Part shown: piece after piece, positions 1-7,858 of the stretch | Layout: every line of letters starts with the position of its first letter | How positions within the stretch are numbered: the stretch's first letter is position 1 | NCBI GenBank assembly: GCA_050259035.1 | Contig: JBLMZW010000121.1 | Span: forward strand, 1-13,024 | Length of the DNA: 13,024 bases | From: JBLMZW01 sp050259035 | GTDB taxonomy: Bacteria > Bacillota > Syntrophomonadia > Syntrophomonadales > DTU052 | Reading direction: 5' to 3' | The notes under the pieces: model-generated | Databases searched by the model: none | What the model was told of the DNA's origin: nothing | Seen by the model: only the letters and a program-made list of their open reading frames with translations | Position numbers and translations under genes: made by a program

Positions 1-1351
1 ACACGCTTCCAATGGCACTGTCATTATAGTTGGTTCTGGTGGCTATAGCCTTGACAGTCATGGCCTTATCGATGACCGGCCGATTGGTATCATCATATTC
101 CAGGGTGGAACCGCCCACCGCAGTGGCCGGGTTGCTCTCATCGGTGGTGTAGTAGATATGCTCTGCCCCGTTAGATATAATCTGCAAACGGGTTCCGAAA
201 ACCACGGCACCGGCTGACGGGCTGAAGGTCGGGGTGGCCTGGGTTGATTTAATGGTGGTAAAACACCAGGTTGAAGTGTCTTCAATTCCCGAATAGTCTG
301 CATTAAAACTGCTCTTGAAAGCACCTGGTTCAACCTGAACATAGTACGCGGTAGAATAATCCAGGTCGATGTCCGGGTTAACGGTTACAACAGCTCCATC
401 AACCGTTACCTGAGGCCCATCGGCCGCAATAACCGCTACTGCAGTATTATCAGCGGCTTTTTTAATCGTGATATTCTTACCCGAGACGGCAGAGACGGTT
501 TCAATGAAAGTCAGTACCAGATTGGCATCCTGGGCCACATCAACCGCGTTTACCTCCGGTTCATAGGTAATTACGGTTGGCCGTACATTTTCCCGGTTAA
601 AGTTGAAAACATTGTTTTTTTCGTTTTCTTCCAGAACGGTATCATCAGCGTCTATAACCAGTCGAATGTATTCGCCGTCCTTTTTGAAGTCCTTAGGAAT
701 TTTAACCGACAACGAGATGGTCTTGGTTCCCAAATCTAAACGCGATACCTTTTTCACTGCCATGACAACGTCACTGTCGTTCCGGTAGGCCTGAATGTTA
801 AAACTGCTGGCCCGGGCCATATATAAATTAGCTATTTCCAGGCTTAAACTGGCTGATTTGCCCGGAATTATCTCCTTTTTGGCAGTTACCGAATTTATGG
901 TTAGGTCCGGCTTAACGATGTTAACCGATTGTTTAACACTATTGTTATCCAGGTTTGCCTCCGGCAGGGCAGTGGTTATCACTACCCGCAGGCTGGCCTT
1001 TTCCTCTGCAATGTTACCCGGTATAGTCATCTTTATTTTCAAAGTCTTGCTATTGTCAGGTTTAATACTGCTGATACTCTTGGTGGTAAGCAGTTGTTCT
1101 CCAATATAAAAGCTGGCTGAAGCTTTGGGGCTTTTTTCAGTGCCATAGTTTGATACCACCGCAGTAAGTGCAGCCTTGGATCCGGTCGCCAATTCCGCCG
1201 GTGGGTTAAGTAATGTGACCCCGAGATCAAAGTTGCTTACAGGGTCTTCGGCCGAAACCGGCCCAGAGGGTAGGTACAATGGGGAGAATAGCCCCATCAA
1301 TAATATGACCATGGTCAACCCAATAATTCGTATGTATGGCTTTTTAGCCAA
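1..1351 (-). CDS. Secreted CARDB/Big_5 surface protein, 3' end outside window
   Basis: This is the N-terminal part (450 complete codons) of an exported surface protein; the frame stays open to the window edge. The start is TTG at 1349-1351, with AGGAG (1361-1365) nine bases upstream; a nearby ATG at 1356-1358 runs into a stop after three codons. Residues 1-34 are a signal peptide: basic KKPYIR, a hydrophobic core, and a likely cleavage after PVSA. Residues about 38-146 and 149-251 resemble two CARDB modules, the second closing with the typical EENEKNN. Residues about 255-366 look like a Big_5/SbsC-type Ig-like domain (starting RPTVITYEPEVNAVDV). Residues about 372-450 look like a chitobiase/hexosaminidase C-terminal-like module (IYYTTDESNP followed by MTVKAIAT). 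Such modules build extracellular stalks and adhesins or S-layer-associated proteins. Any wall-anchoring or SLH domain would lie beyond the window. The ligand and exact role cannot be told. Confidence 0.88.
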   Translation of the reverse strand, partial: MAKKPYIRIIGLTMVILLMGLFSPLYLPSGPVSAEDPVSNFDLGVTLLNPPAELATGSKAALTAVVSNYGTEKSPKASASFYIGEQLLTTKSISSIKPDNSKTLKIKMTIPGNIAEEKASLRVVITTALPEANLDNNSVKQSVNIVKPDLTINSVTAKKEIIPGKSASLSLEIANLYMARASSFNIQAYRNDSDVVMAVKKVSRLDLGTKTISLSVKIPKDFKKDGEYIRLVIDADDTVLEENEKNNVFNFNRENVRPTVITYEPEVNAVDVAQDANLVLTFIETVSAVSGKNITIKKAADNTAVAVIAADGPQVTVDGAVVTVNPDIDLDYSTAYYVQVEPGAFKSSFNADYSGIEDTSTWCFTTIKSTQATPTFSPSAGAVVFGTRLQIISNGAEHIYYTTDESNPATAVGGSTLEYDDTNRPVIDKAMTVKAIATRTNYNDSAIGSV

Positions 1352-1375
1352 AGGGCATCACTCCTATATTCTTAA

Positions 1376-1405
1376 TATATAGAAATTACGTTTCCTAATT
1401 GCTAA
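1376..1405 (-). promoter_or_regulatory. Possible sigma-A promoter of the surface-protein gene
   Basis: Read on the minus strand, TTAGCA (-35-like, 4/6 matches) and TATATA/TATATT (-10-like) are separated by 18 bases. They end about 10 bases before the AGGAG of the surface-protein gene. The surrounding DNA is AT-rich, so a chance match is quite possible. Confidence 0.3.
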
Positions 1406-1480
1406 ATACGCTATTAATTTGGAGACTCCTGCTAAAAACAAATTGATTCATGTATACACCTTTTTCCTTCTCTCTAATAG

Positions 1481-1498
1481 AGTAATAACAGAATTACT
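1481..1498. repeat. Short inverted repeat upstream of aminotransferase
   Basis: AGTAAT (1481-1486) and ATTACT (1493-1498) form perfect six-base arms around a six-base spacer. The repeat lies in the divergent region between the surface-protein gene and the aminotransferase. It could be an operator half-site pair; there is no independent support. Confidence 0.25.
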
Positions 1499-1565
1499 AT
1501 GTTCAGGAGAGTGGGGGATTACCATTCAGTTTAGATTCGGCCCTGATAACAAGCTGGACCAGGTT

Positions 1566-2828
1566 ATGGGGCTCGACAGCAGTATAGTCCTGACCAGCGG
1601 TCAACGAGATCGTATCATTAATCTTGACAATGCGGCGACCACCCCACCGTTTCATTCGGTCCTACAGGCGGTCAACTCCTTTGCGCCCTGGTATGGGTCG
1701 ATTCACCGCGGCGGCGGATATAAATCAGAACTGACTACCCGAGTATACGAAGAAGCCCGCCTGTTGGTAGCCGATTTTGTAGGAGCATACATAGAGGAAA
1801 GTGCGGTCATCTTCGTCAAGAATACAACTGAAGCTATAAATAAGGTGGCTTATCGACTGGCCCAGGACTGCGGCCGCAGAAACATCGTCATCTCAACCGC
1901 CATGGAACACCATTCCAATGATCTTCCCTGGCGGGGTAAGTTCAAGGTTCTTTATACCGAAGTGGACTCGGCCGGGAGGCTTCGCCTGGATGACCTGGAA
2001 GAGAAGCTAAAACGCTCGCATGGTCGGGTCAGGTTGGTTACCGTAACCGGGGCGTCCAATGTAACCGGGCATATCAACCCGGTACATAGGATTGCCCGGC
2101 TGGCCCACCGTTACGGTGCGGAAATACTGGTTGACGGAGCCCAGATGGTTTCTCATATTCCGGTTAAGATGCGCCAGAGGAGTAAGGAGGAGACTCTGGA
2201 CTACCTGGCCTTTTCCGCCCATAAGATGTACGCTCCGTTTGGAACCGGAGTTCTGGTCGGTCCGAGGGAGACCTTCGAACGAGGCTGCAGTGAACTGGTA
2301 GGTGGGGGTACGGTGGAACTGGTCAGCCACGATCGGCTGCGTTGGGGTCCGGCACCACAGAAAGATGAAGCGGGAACCCCTAATGTTATGGGGGTAGTTG
2401 CATTGGCCGAGGCTATTCGTACTCTTATCCAACTGGATCTGTGTCAGGTGAAAGAATGGGAAGAACGGTTGGCCGCTTATGCCCGGAGAAACATGGCCCG
2501 GATACCAGGTATTAAGATGTACGGTGACCAGAAGAACCAGAATGATAAGGTGGGTATTATACCATTTAACCTTCTGGAAGTACATCATGAGACGGTAGCC
2601 GCACGACTGGGCGCTGATTACGGAATCGCGGTGCGCAGCGGCTGCTTCTGTGCTCAGCCCTATGTGCAAAGGCTTCTGGGGGTGTCTCCCGCCGAAGTAA
2701 CCAAAGCCTTCGCCAGCTCCGATCCTCCTAACCGGGGCATGGTTCGAGTCAGTTTCGGCCTGTACAATACCAGGGAAGATGTAGATGCTCTGGTAAAAGC
2801 CCTGACGGAAATAGCCTCTCAAAACTAG
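1566..2828 (+). CDS. SufS-like class V aminotransferase / cysteine desulfurase family
   Basis: This is a PLP-dependent fold-type I enzyme of about 420 residues, the normal size for SufS/CsdA-type cysteine desulfurases. Visible motifs, numbered from the ATG at 1566, are the N-terminal LDNAATTP; EHHSN with the PLP-stacking His near 115; the VTGASNVTG segment; VDGAQ; and SAHKMYAP with the Schiff-base Lys near 220. In the mobile loop, RSGCFCAQP carries two cysteines near 360 and 362, where SufS has one catalytic Cys. Known family members remove sulfur from cysteine or act as related lyases; which reaction applies here is inferred only. No scaffold gene (SufU, IscU, SufBCD) is adjacent. The start is uncertain. 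The frame is open back to a TTG at 1419, and AGGAG at 1505-1509 precedes an in-frame ATT rather than a normal start. The ATG at 1566 best matches the family N-terminus but has only a weak ribosome binding site. A DUF4349 gene follows about 80 bases later. Confidence 0.85.
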   Translation: MGLDSSIVLTSGQRDRIINLDNAATTPPFHSVLQAVNSFAPWYGSIHRGGGYKSELTTRVYEEARLLVADFVGAYIEESAVIFVKNTTEAINKVAYRLAQDCGRRNIVISTAMEHHSNDLPWRGKFKVLYTEVDSAGRLRLDDLEEKLKRSHGRVRLVTVTGASNVTGHINPVHRIARLAHRYGAEILVDGAQMVSHIPVKMRQRSKEETLDYLAFSAHKMYAPFGTGVLVGPRETFERGCSELVGGGTVELVSHDRLRWGPAPQKDEAGTPNVMGVVALAEAIRTLIQLDLCQVKEWEERLAAYARRNMARIPGIKMYGDQKNQNDKVGIIPFNLLEVHHETVAARLGADYGIAVRSGCFCAQPYVQRLLGVSPAEVTKAFASSDPPNRGMVRVSFGLYNTREDVDALVKALTEIASQN

Positions 2829-2895
2829 CTCTTCTTTTCTACTGCAAAAACTGTAAGATATTAGCAAACGATTCGTATTATTATTAACTGAGAGA

Positions 2896-2900
2896 GGAGG
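2896..2900 (+). promoter_or_regulatory. GGAGG ribosome binding site that decides the start
   Basis: GGAGG at 2896-2900 lies one base before an ATG (2902), too close to be used. It lies seven bases before a TTG (2908) in the same frame. The spacing favours the TTG. Confidence 0.6.
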
Positions 2901-2907
2901 AATGGTT

Positions 2908-3849
2908 TTGAGTAGGATTTGGCTTTTTATTAAGGAGCATAAACTGCTAACAGCCCTGGGATTATTGGTGCTGGTTCTTATCGGAATTGGCCTGGTGTCT
3001 TATCCAATTAGAACTGAATATGTTTTATTCCAAAATACTCAAACAGGGTCATTAAATGAAGAAATGACTAATGACCCAAGTCTGCTTGCTGGTGGTACTG
3101 GCGGTGTTTCGTTTACACTGCCTAATGACGTTACATACGGCCGTACAAAGGGCATAAGCAAATCCTCTGCCATGACGCGCAAAGTGATTCAGAGTATGTC
3201 CCTATCCCTGGAGGTTAAGGATGTTTCGAGATCCATGGACCAAATTGTTGAACTGGCCAAAAAAGCGAACGGTTATGTGGTATTCAGCAGCATACGTAAG
3301 AATCAAAGCAATTATAGAGGTAATATTGAGGTTAAGATACCAAACGATAAATTATTAGCCACCGCTGACAGGTTGACCAAACTGGGGAATTTAAGAAGCA
3401 GGACTATCGAGACCAATGATGTAACCGAGGAATACTATGATTCCCAGACCCGATTAAGGGTTTTAAAAAAGAAAGAAGAACGATTGATTTCCTTTATGGA
3501 CCGGGCCCAAAAAGTAAGTGATCTGGTAACTATTGAAGACAAACTTAATGAGGTAAGAAGTGATATAGAAGTACTGGAAGGACGTCTCAAGTATTTGGAC
3601 AATGAGACCGAGTACAGCAGTATTAATATAAATCTGATTCAGGGCCGGAGCGAACAGGTGGTAGCCCCTAAAGGCACCTGGGGGCGGTCCTTACAGGGAT
3701 TTGTCGGCAGCATAAATAAGTTGGTAGGTTTCCTGAACTGGTTGGTTATCACCGTTATTACCCTGATTCCCTATCTTATTGTTCTGGCCATCCTGGGTTT
3801 GATTGTTTATTATATTAAAACCAGGAGGAAGAAAGAATCTGTAGAATGA
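2908..3849 (+). CDS. DUF4349 domain membrane protein
   Basis: The product is about 313 residues from the TTG at 2908; an ATG two codons earlier is badly spaced from GGAGG. It has a short basic N-terminus and a first membrane segment at about residues 13-34. A Ser/Thr/Gly-rich linker follows. The DUF4349 region runs from about residue 88, starting near MTRKVIQSMSLSLEV and continuing with VKIPNDKL, DVTEEYYD and a charged, heptad-like stretch at about 170-230 that ends EGRLKYLDNETEYSSINI. A second membrane segment lies at about 277-304, followed by a basic cytoplasmic tail (KTRRKKE). The layout implies an extracytoplasmic domain tethered at both ends. The family's biochemical function is not established. 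It has no lipobox and no Cys. It is probably cotranscribed with the dehydrogenase gene, which starts 30 bases downstream. Confidence 0.85.
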   Translation: MSRIWLFIKEHKLLTALGLLVLVLIGIGLVSYPIRTEYVLFQNTQTGSLNEEMTNDPSLLAGGTGGVSFTLPNDVTYGRTKGISKSSAMTRKVIQSMSLSLEVKDVSRSMDQIVELAKKANGYVVFSSIRKNQSNYRGNIEVKIPNDKLLATADRLTKLGNLRSRTIETNDVTEEYYDSQTRLRVLKKKEERLISFMDRAQKVSDLVTIEDKLNEVRSDIEVLEGRLKYLDNETEYSSININLIQGRSEQVVAPKGTWGRSLQGFVGSINKLVGFLNWLVITVITLIPYLIVLAILGLIVYYIKTRRKKESVE

Positions 3850-3879
3850 ATAGTTGATGTTCTTTAAAGGGGGAATTTC

Positions 3880-4689
3880 GTGCCGAAAGTAATACTGGTC
3901 AGTGGAGCCACATCTGGAATTGGGAAAGTTTGCGCCGAAATGTTGGCCCAAAAAGGCTATAGAGTATATGCGACAGGGCGTAGGGTTGACCCTGCCGGGG
4001 AGAAAAAAGGGGCTTACCAACTGGTTCAGTGCGATGTTACCGATCATAAATCGGTTGAGGAGTGCATAGCCCGAATAATCGGGGAAGCAGGACGAATTGA
4101 GGTGCTGGTCAACTGTGCCGGTTTTGGTCTGGGGGGAGCGGTTGAGGAGACCACAGTGGAAGAAGCTAAAATGCAGTTTGAAACCAATTTCTTCGGAACC
4201 CATCGTATGTGCCGGGAAGTAATGCCGGTTATGAGAAACCAGGGTGGAGGAATGATCATCACTGTCAGTTCAGTAGCGGCGGAGTTCACTATTCCTTATC
4301 AGAGTTTTTACAGCAGCAGCAAGATGGCCCTCGATGGCCTGACGCAGGCGATAAGAATGGAAGGGAAACCATTCGGGATTATTGCTGCCTGCGTTAACCC
4401 GGGAGACGTTAAAACCGGTTTTACCGCAGCCCGGCATCAAGCTGCCGCATGTCAGCCCGGCTCCCCTTATTACCGTCTAACCATGAAATCAATTGAAACC
4501 ATGAAAAAGGACGAGATGAACGGTATGGATCCCCAACGTGTGGCCCAGATGGTCTGCCGGCTGGTAGAGAAGAAACGGTTAAAACCCAAGTACTTTATTG
4601 AGTCCCAGTACAAGCTGGTTATGGTGTTAAAAAGAATTTTACCCACCCAGACGGTTGAAACCCTGCTGCGTAAGATGTACGCAGAATAA
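3880..4689 (+). CDS. Short-chain dehydrogenase/reductase (SDR), classical type
   Basis: This is a 269-residue classical SDR starting at GTG (3880) with AAAGGGGG six bases upstream. The Rossmann glycine motif GATSGIG is at 9-15. TGRR at 32-35 places arginines after the second strand, which usually favours NADP(H). CDV is at 51-53 and the NCAG motif at 78-81. The catalytic Ser is near 130-131 and the Y144-SSS-K148 pair is intact. NPGDVKTG at 173-180 matches the usual PG segment. The enzyme should be an active cytoplasmic NAD(P)-dependent oxidoreductase acting on a carbonyl or alcohol; the substrate cannot be read from sequence. The C-terminal part (about 200-269) is a little longer than in minimal SDRs and contains a basic KLVMVLKRILPTQ stretch that may touch membrane lipid. 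It follows the DUF4349 gene by 30 bases, so the two are likely one operon, and it ends at a strong hairpin. Confidence 0.92.
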   Translation: MPKVILVSGATSGIGKVCAEMLAQKGYRVYATGRRVDPAGEKKGAYQLVQCDVTDHKSVEECIARIIGEAGRIEVLVNCAGFGLGGAVEETTVEEAKMQFETNFFGTHRMCREVMPVMRNQGGGMIITVSSVAAEFTIPYQSFYSSSKMALDGLTQAIRMEGKPFGIIAACVNPGDVKTGFTAARHQAAACQPGSPYYRLTMKSIETMKKDEMNGMDPQRVAQMVCRLVEKKRLKPKYFIESQYKLVMVLKRILPTQTVETLLRKMYAE

Positions 4690-4706
4690 GACTGTGAATA
4701 ATAAAC

Positions 4707-4731
4707 GAAGGCTGCGGATTCCGCAGCCTTC
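4707..4731. terminator. Bidirectional terminator hairpin between convergent genes
   Basis: An 11-bp perfect stem (GAAGGCTGCGG / CCGCAGCCTTC) with an ATT loop lies 17 bases after the SDR stop and 11 bases after the stop of the convergent oxidoreductase. Minus-strand readers meet CGTTTATTATT after the stem; plus-strand readers meet only TAAATATG. It should therefore work best for the minus-strand gene but could serve both. Confidence 0.8.
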
Positions 4732-4742
4732 TAAATATGCAT

Positions 4743-7700
4743 TTATTGGTTAAGGTATTCAATCATATGCGGCATAAAGTAAGGGATAATCTCCGGCAGC
4801 ATTTTTGGCATTAGTACATCCATGGTTTTAGGCATTAAATCAGGCATTTGCTCCTGCAAATAGTCGGGCATGGGGATCACATCCGCTACTTTCTTGAGCA
4901 TTACTGGCATTATCTTGGGCATAATGCCGGGCAGCAGTATAGGGAATAAGGATGGCATAACCGTCTTTATCATCCCAATCATCGGCCCCCGGGCCATTTT
5001 AGGCATACCCTGAACCATGTTCATCATGCCCTTGAAAAGCCCCGGCATGGCCTCAATCATTTCAGGAATCATATCAGCCATCATATCCGCCATGCCCCAG
5101 GGGGTCATCATCCGGATCATGGCATCAAATACCGCCCATTTTTCATCAATAACCGGGTCTGAAGACGGTATTTGGCATCCAAAAGATTCAGCGGCCAAAG
5201 TGGATAAATCACGTATATCAATATCCAAACCGGCTCGATCGCGGGATACTTTAAGCTGCACCCGGCAGCAGGGGCAGGCGGTTATCAAGGTATCAGCTCC
5301 TACATCAATAGCCTCCTGTACCCTGGTCTGACCAATCTTGGCCGCGATATCCGGGTCGGCCACCAGGCTTAAGACTGAACCACAGCAATGGGCATTCTCT
5401 TTGTTGAAACGCATTTCTCGAAAATTAGATCCCGGAATGGAGTTAATCAGGGTTCGCGGCCCCTCGAAAACATTTCCGGCCCGCCCCATATGGCACGGAT
5501 CATGATAGGTCACCTTGCGTCCAACCTCACCTGGCAATTTGAATTCGCCGGTATTAATGCGTTCGGCCAGTACATCAGCGTAATGCTTGGCATGGAATGG
5601 ATACTCCACCTGATTTTCTTCAGCCCATTTACGGTAATAAACCTCCCATACCAGCCAGCAGGCCGGACAGGTAGTAATGATGGTTTTAGCCCCGGTTTTC
5701 TTCATTTGTTCAATATTATGTCGGGCTGTTTCCCCGAATACCTCCCAGCGTCCAGCCACCAACATGGGAATACCGCAGCAACGCTCCTCTTTTCCAATGT
5801 ACGCATACTGGACTCCGGCCTCTTTCAGCAGGAAGGCAGTAGAAAGAGCAACATCCTGTTCCACGAAAGATGAGGTGCAGCCTGGGAAAAAGGCATATTC
5901 GGCCACTTCTTTGATATTGGAACGGATTTCATCGGTCACCCAGGCATCACGGTCCCGGGCATAACTTCCCCAGATATTGCCCTGCTGGCGCATAGTGTTG
6001 GCCATAATTTCGAACGGGGGAAAGGTATGAAACCCGCGTTCCTCGATTAATAAACCGCGTAATTTCAACCAGGATGATTCATTGGGCAAATCCAGCTGGC
6101 AGGTCCGGTTGCACATCTCACAGGTGGTACATCCCATAAAAGTGCTGACAGCCTGCTGATCGAATTCAACTTCACCCTCTAGCACCATCTTGATATAAGT
6201 CCATTTACCCCGAGGGGATTGAGATTCCCAACCTCTGCCGTAATACTGGTCGCAGTGGTCAATACAATACCCGCACTGGGAGCAGGCATAAGCATACCAT
6301 GCCACATCCCCGGGAATGCCAGCTCGCTCTTTGAATACTTCACCCGGTTCCTTGGCGGTTGCTAGGTTGCCAAAGACCCTGACCAGTGGTTCAAACTTGC
6401 TGGCCACCCCAATGCCAGCGGCCAACAGGCTGCCATCCAGGACCTTACCGGGGTTCATTAACCGTTCCTTATCAACCCGGTCTTTATACTCCCGTAGGGC
6501 ATTGACTCGTTCCCGGCCCAGGACCTCTTCCGCGAAACCGGTGAAATAAAGTCCGGTAGCATAAGGCCGCCCCCCGTGTTTTTGGGCAGTCATAAGCACT
6601 GTCAGGGATAATCCGAATGCCATGTTGAAATTCAGTTTCCTTTCATCATGCAAAATGAAACCGAGCAGGACAAACTCTCGCCGGTCGGTTCCAAATCCCT
6701 CCATGATAAAAGGGTGGCTAATACTGGTGGCTATTTCATCAATTACTTTATCAAGCTGCTCCACCGGAACCACCACTTCACTGGGTATTAATGAAGGGGC
6801 AATGCGTTTAGCTCGCATGGGCTCGAAACGAGCCTCCCACTCATGCCTGGCAATTTCCTCAGGCAGAACCTGTCCTTTATTGGCTTCGGCCAGTTTCATG
6901 ACGCTCTGCTCTACTTGATCACACCGGTCAGTGGTACAAGAGAGAATAACGGTATATTTTTCCGGCAGCATTATCGGATGGTCTTCATGAACCGGGTGTT
7001 CGTGGTGAAGGTGCGGAGGCAACTGATTTCTCAGCCGCGCTGCTTCTGGATTCAGAAAAGTTACCGACCATAGGGGTATTTTGTTGTCATAAATGCCAGT
7101 TATAAAACCGGTTAGACTACTGGCGTCATCAAAGGCGATGGCCTTGATATGCATCGGTTTTAATGCCTTAACCCGGAAGGTAATCTGGCTGATCAGGCCG
7201 GTAATGCCGTTGGCATCAGATGCCAGGTCAAGGTCGTCATTCGTCAGTTCCCGGACCTCGCCGTCTGGCTGTACCAGGCGGGCGGAGATTACATTATCCC
7301 GGAAGTAGCCGTACTCAAAACTACCTATCCCAGCACCTCCCTGGGCCAACCAGCCTCCTACGGTCGAGGAAGGAAAACTGGTGGGGTATAGTGCCAGAGT
7401 AAGCCCACGGTTGTTTAAATGATATTCTAGCTCCTTCCATACCACCCCTGGCTCCACGGTTGCGGTTAAGGATTCCTCGTCAATACTGATAATATTGTTC
7501 ATGCGGTTGAATTCAATTACCAAACCGCCCTGAACCGGTAATACGCCTCCATAACCGGAGGTGGCCTTCCCGCGCGGTGTAAGACGGATTTTATTATGTC
7601 TGGCGAACTGTACTATATTTACTAACTCGTCCTCTGAAATTGGTTGTATGATTCCGTCAGGAACAGGGTTCCCTGCCAGCGGTTTTACCATGGAGGGCAT

Positions 7701-7808
7701 GACTCCCATATCATGGGCATAGATTCTTCTCTCCAGCTCGTCAAAATTCACCCGCTGCGTAAACCTTGATTCAAGTTCATCCTTGAGATGATTGGCTAAA
7801 CCACTCAT
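4743..7808 (-). CDS. FAD-linked oxidase / Fe-S (CCG) oxidoreductase fusion with Met/Pro-rich tail
   Basis: This is a 1021-residue soluble or peripheral flavin/iron-sulfur enzyme. The start is ATG at 7806-7808; an upstream in-frame TTG contains the ribosome binding site itself. Residues about 49-217 form a PCMH-type FAD-binding domain (TPRGKATSGYGG, SSTVGGWLAQGG). Residues about 218-460 form the FAD-oxidase C-terminal domain ending LMNPGKVLD, with a His-rich loop at 266-278. A CxxCxxCxxxC motif has Cys 509/512/515/519, and a second has Cys 560/563/566/570. Two CCG cysteine-rich modules follow: FFPGC and RCCG near 644 and 677, then DPCH and HCCG near 772 and 808. The order matches GlcD plus GlcF or HdrD-like proteins, which pass electrons from a 2-hydroxyacid or similar donor to quinone or another carrier. 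The substrate is unknown. The last ~129 residues are about 22% Met with ten MP pairs, which family members do not normally have. The gene stands alone, with a CsoR/CstR-like palindrome upstream. Confidence 0.9.
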   Translation of the reverse strand: MSGLANHLKDELESRFTQRVNFDELERRIYAHDMGVMPSMVKPLAGNPVPDGIIQPISEDELVNIVQFARHNKIRLTPRGKATSGYGGVLPVQGGLVIEFNRMNNIISIDEESLTATVEPGVVWKELEYHLNNRGLTLALYPTSFPSSTVGGWLAQGGAGIGSFEYGYFRDNVISARLVQPDGEVRELTNDDLDLASDANGITGLISQITFRVKALKPMHIKAIAFDDASSLTGFITGIYDNKIPLWSVTFLNPEAARLRNQLPPHLHHEHPVHEDHPIMLPEKYTVILSCTTDRCDQVEQSVMKLAEANKGQVLPEEIARHEWEARFEPMRAKRIAPSLIPSEVVVPVEQLDKVIDEIATSISHPFIMEGFGTDRREFVLLGFILHDERKLNFNMAFGLSLTVLMTAQKHGGRPYATGLYFTGFAEEVLGRERVNALREYKDRVDKERLMNPGKVLDGSLLAAGIGVASKFEPLVRVFGNLATAKEPGEVFKERAGIPGDVAWYAYACSQCGYCIDHCDQYYGRGWESQSPRGKWTYIKMVLEGEVEFDQQAVSTFMGCTTCEMCNRTCQLDLPNESSWLKLRGLLIEERGFHTFPPFEIMANTMRQQGNIWGSYARDRDAWVTDEIRSNIKEVAEYAFFPGCTSSFVEQDVALSTAFLLKEAGVQYAYIGKEERCCGIPMLVAGRWEVFGETARHNIEQMKKTGAKTIITTCPACWLVWEVYYRKWAEENQVEYPFHAKHYADVLAERINTGEFKLPGEVGRKVTYHDPCHMGRAGNVFEGPRTLINSIPGSNFREMRFNKENAHCCGSVLSLVADPDIAAKIGQTRVQEAIDVGADTLITACPCCRVQLKVSRDRAGLDIDIRDLSTLAAESFGCQIPSSDPVIDEKWAVFDAMIRMMTPWGMADMMADMIPEMIEAMPGLFKGMMNMVQGMPKMARGPMIGMIKTVMPSLFPILLPGIMPKIMPVMLKKVADVIPMPDYLQEQMPDLMPKTMDVLMPKMLPEIIPYFMPHMIEYLNQ
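4746..5132 (-). other. Met/Pro-rich C-terminal tail of the oxidoreductase
   Basis: These 129 codons lie in frame at the 3' end of the oxidoreductase gene. By my count they encode 28 Met and ten Met-Pro dipeptides, with one His and no Cys. MxxM, MxM and MMxxM spacings recur (MADMMADM, MPKIMPVM, MPDLMPKTM, MPKM, MPHM). Pro recurs every 4-16 residues, so a run of short helices broken by Pro is likely. No known domain is recognised. Possible roles are Cu(I) or soft-metal binding, a flexible hydrophobic Met surface for membrane or partner docking, or a quinone site. Confidence 0.75.
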
Positions 7809-7817
7809 TGAATGATA

Positions 7818-7823
7818 CCTCCT
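7818..7823 (-). promoter_or_regulatory. AGGAGG ribosome binding site of the oxidoreductase
   Basis: AGGAGG, read on the minus strand, sits nine bases before the ATG at 7806-7808. It lies inside the first codons of the longer TTG-started frame, which shows that the TTG at 7826 is not the real start. Confidence 0.8.
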
Positions 7824-7858
7824 CAATTAGCTGGTATTGCGGAAATAATATATAGTAA

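Noticed and set aside
2007..2867. 286-codon minus-strand open frame
   Set aside because: It is antisense to the class V aminotransferase, whose plus-strand frame carries all PLP-enzyme motifs; the antisense product has no recognisable domain.
3691..4203. 170-codon minus-strand open frame
   Set aside because: It lies antisense across the DUF4349/SDR junction; both plus-strand genes are well supported and the frame has no family resemblance.
5388..5873. 161-codon plus-strand open frame
   Set aside because: It is antisense to the cysteine-rich part of the oxidoreductase, where conserved CCG motifs prove the minus-strand frame.
4743..7808. Naming the oxidoreductase D-lactate dehydrogenase or glycolate oxidase
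   Set aside because: The domain order fits that broad group, but nothing in the sequence fixes the substrate, and the His loop and Met tail are atypical.
7809..7826. TTG at 7826 as start of the oxidoreductase
   Set aside because: The first codons of that frame are themselves the AGGAGG ribosome binding site, which is correctly spaced for the ATG at 7806-7808.
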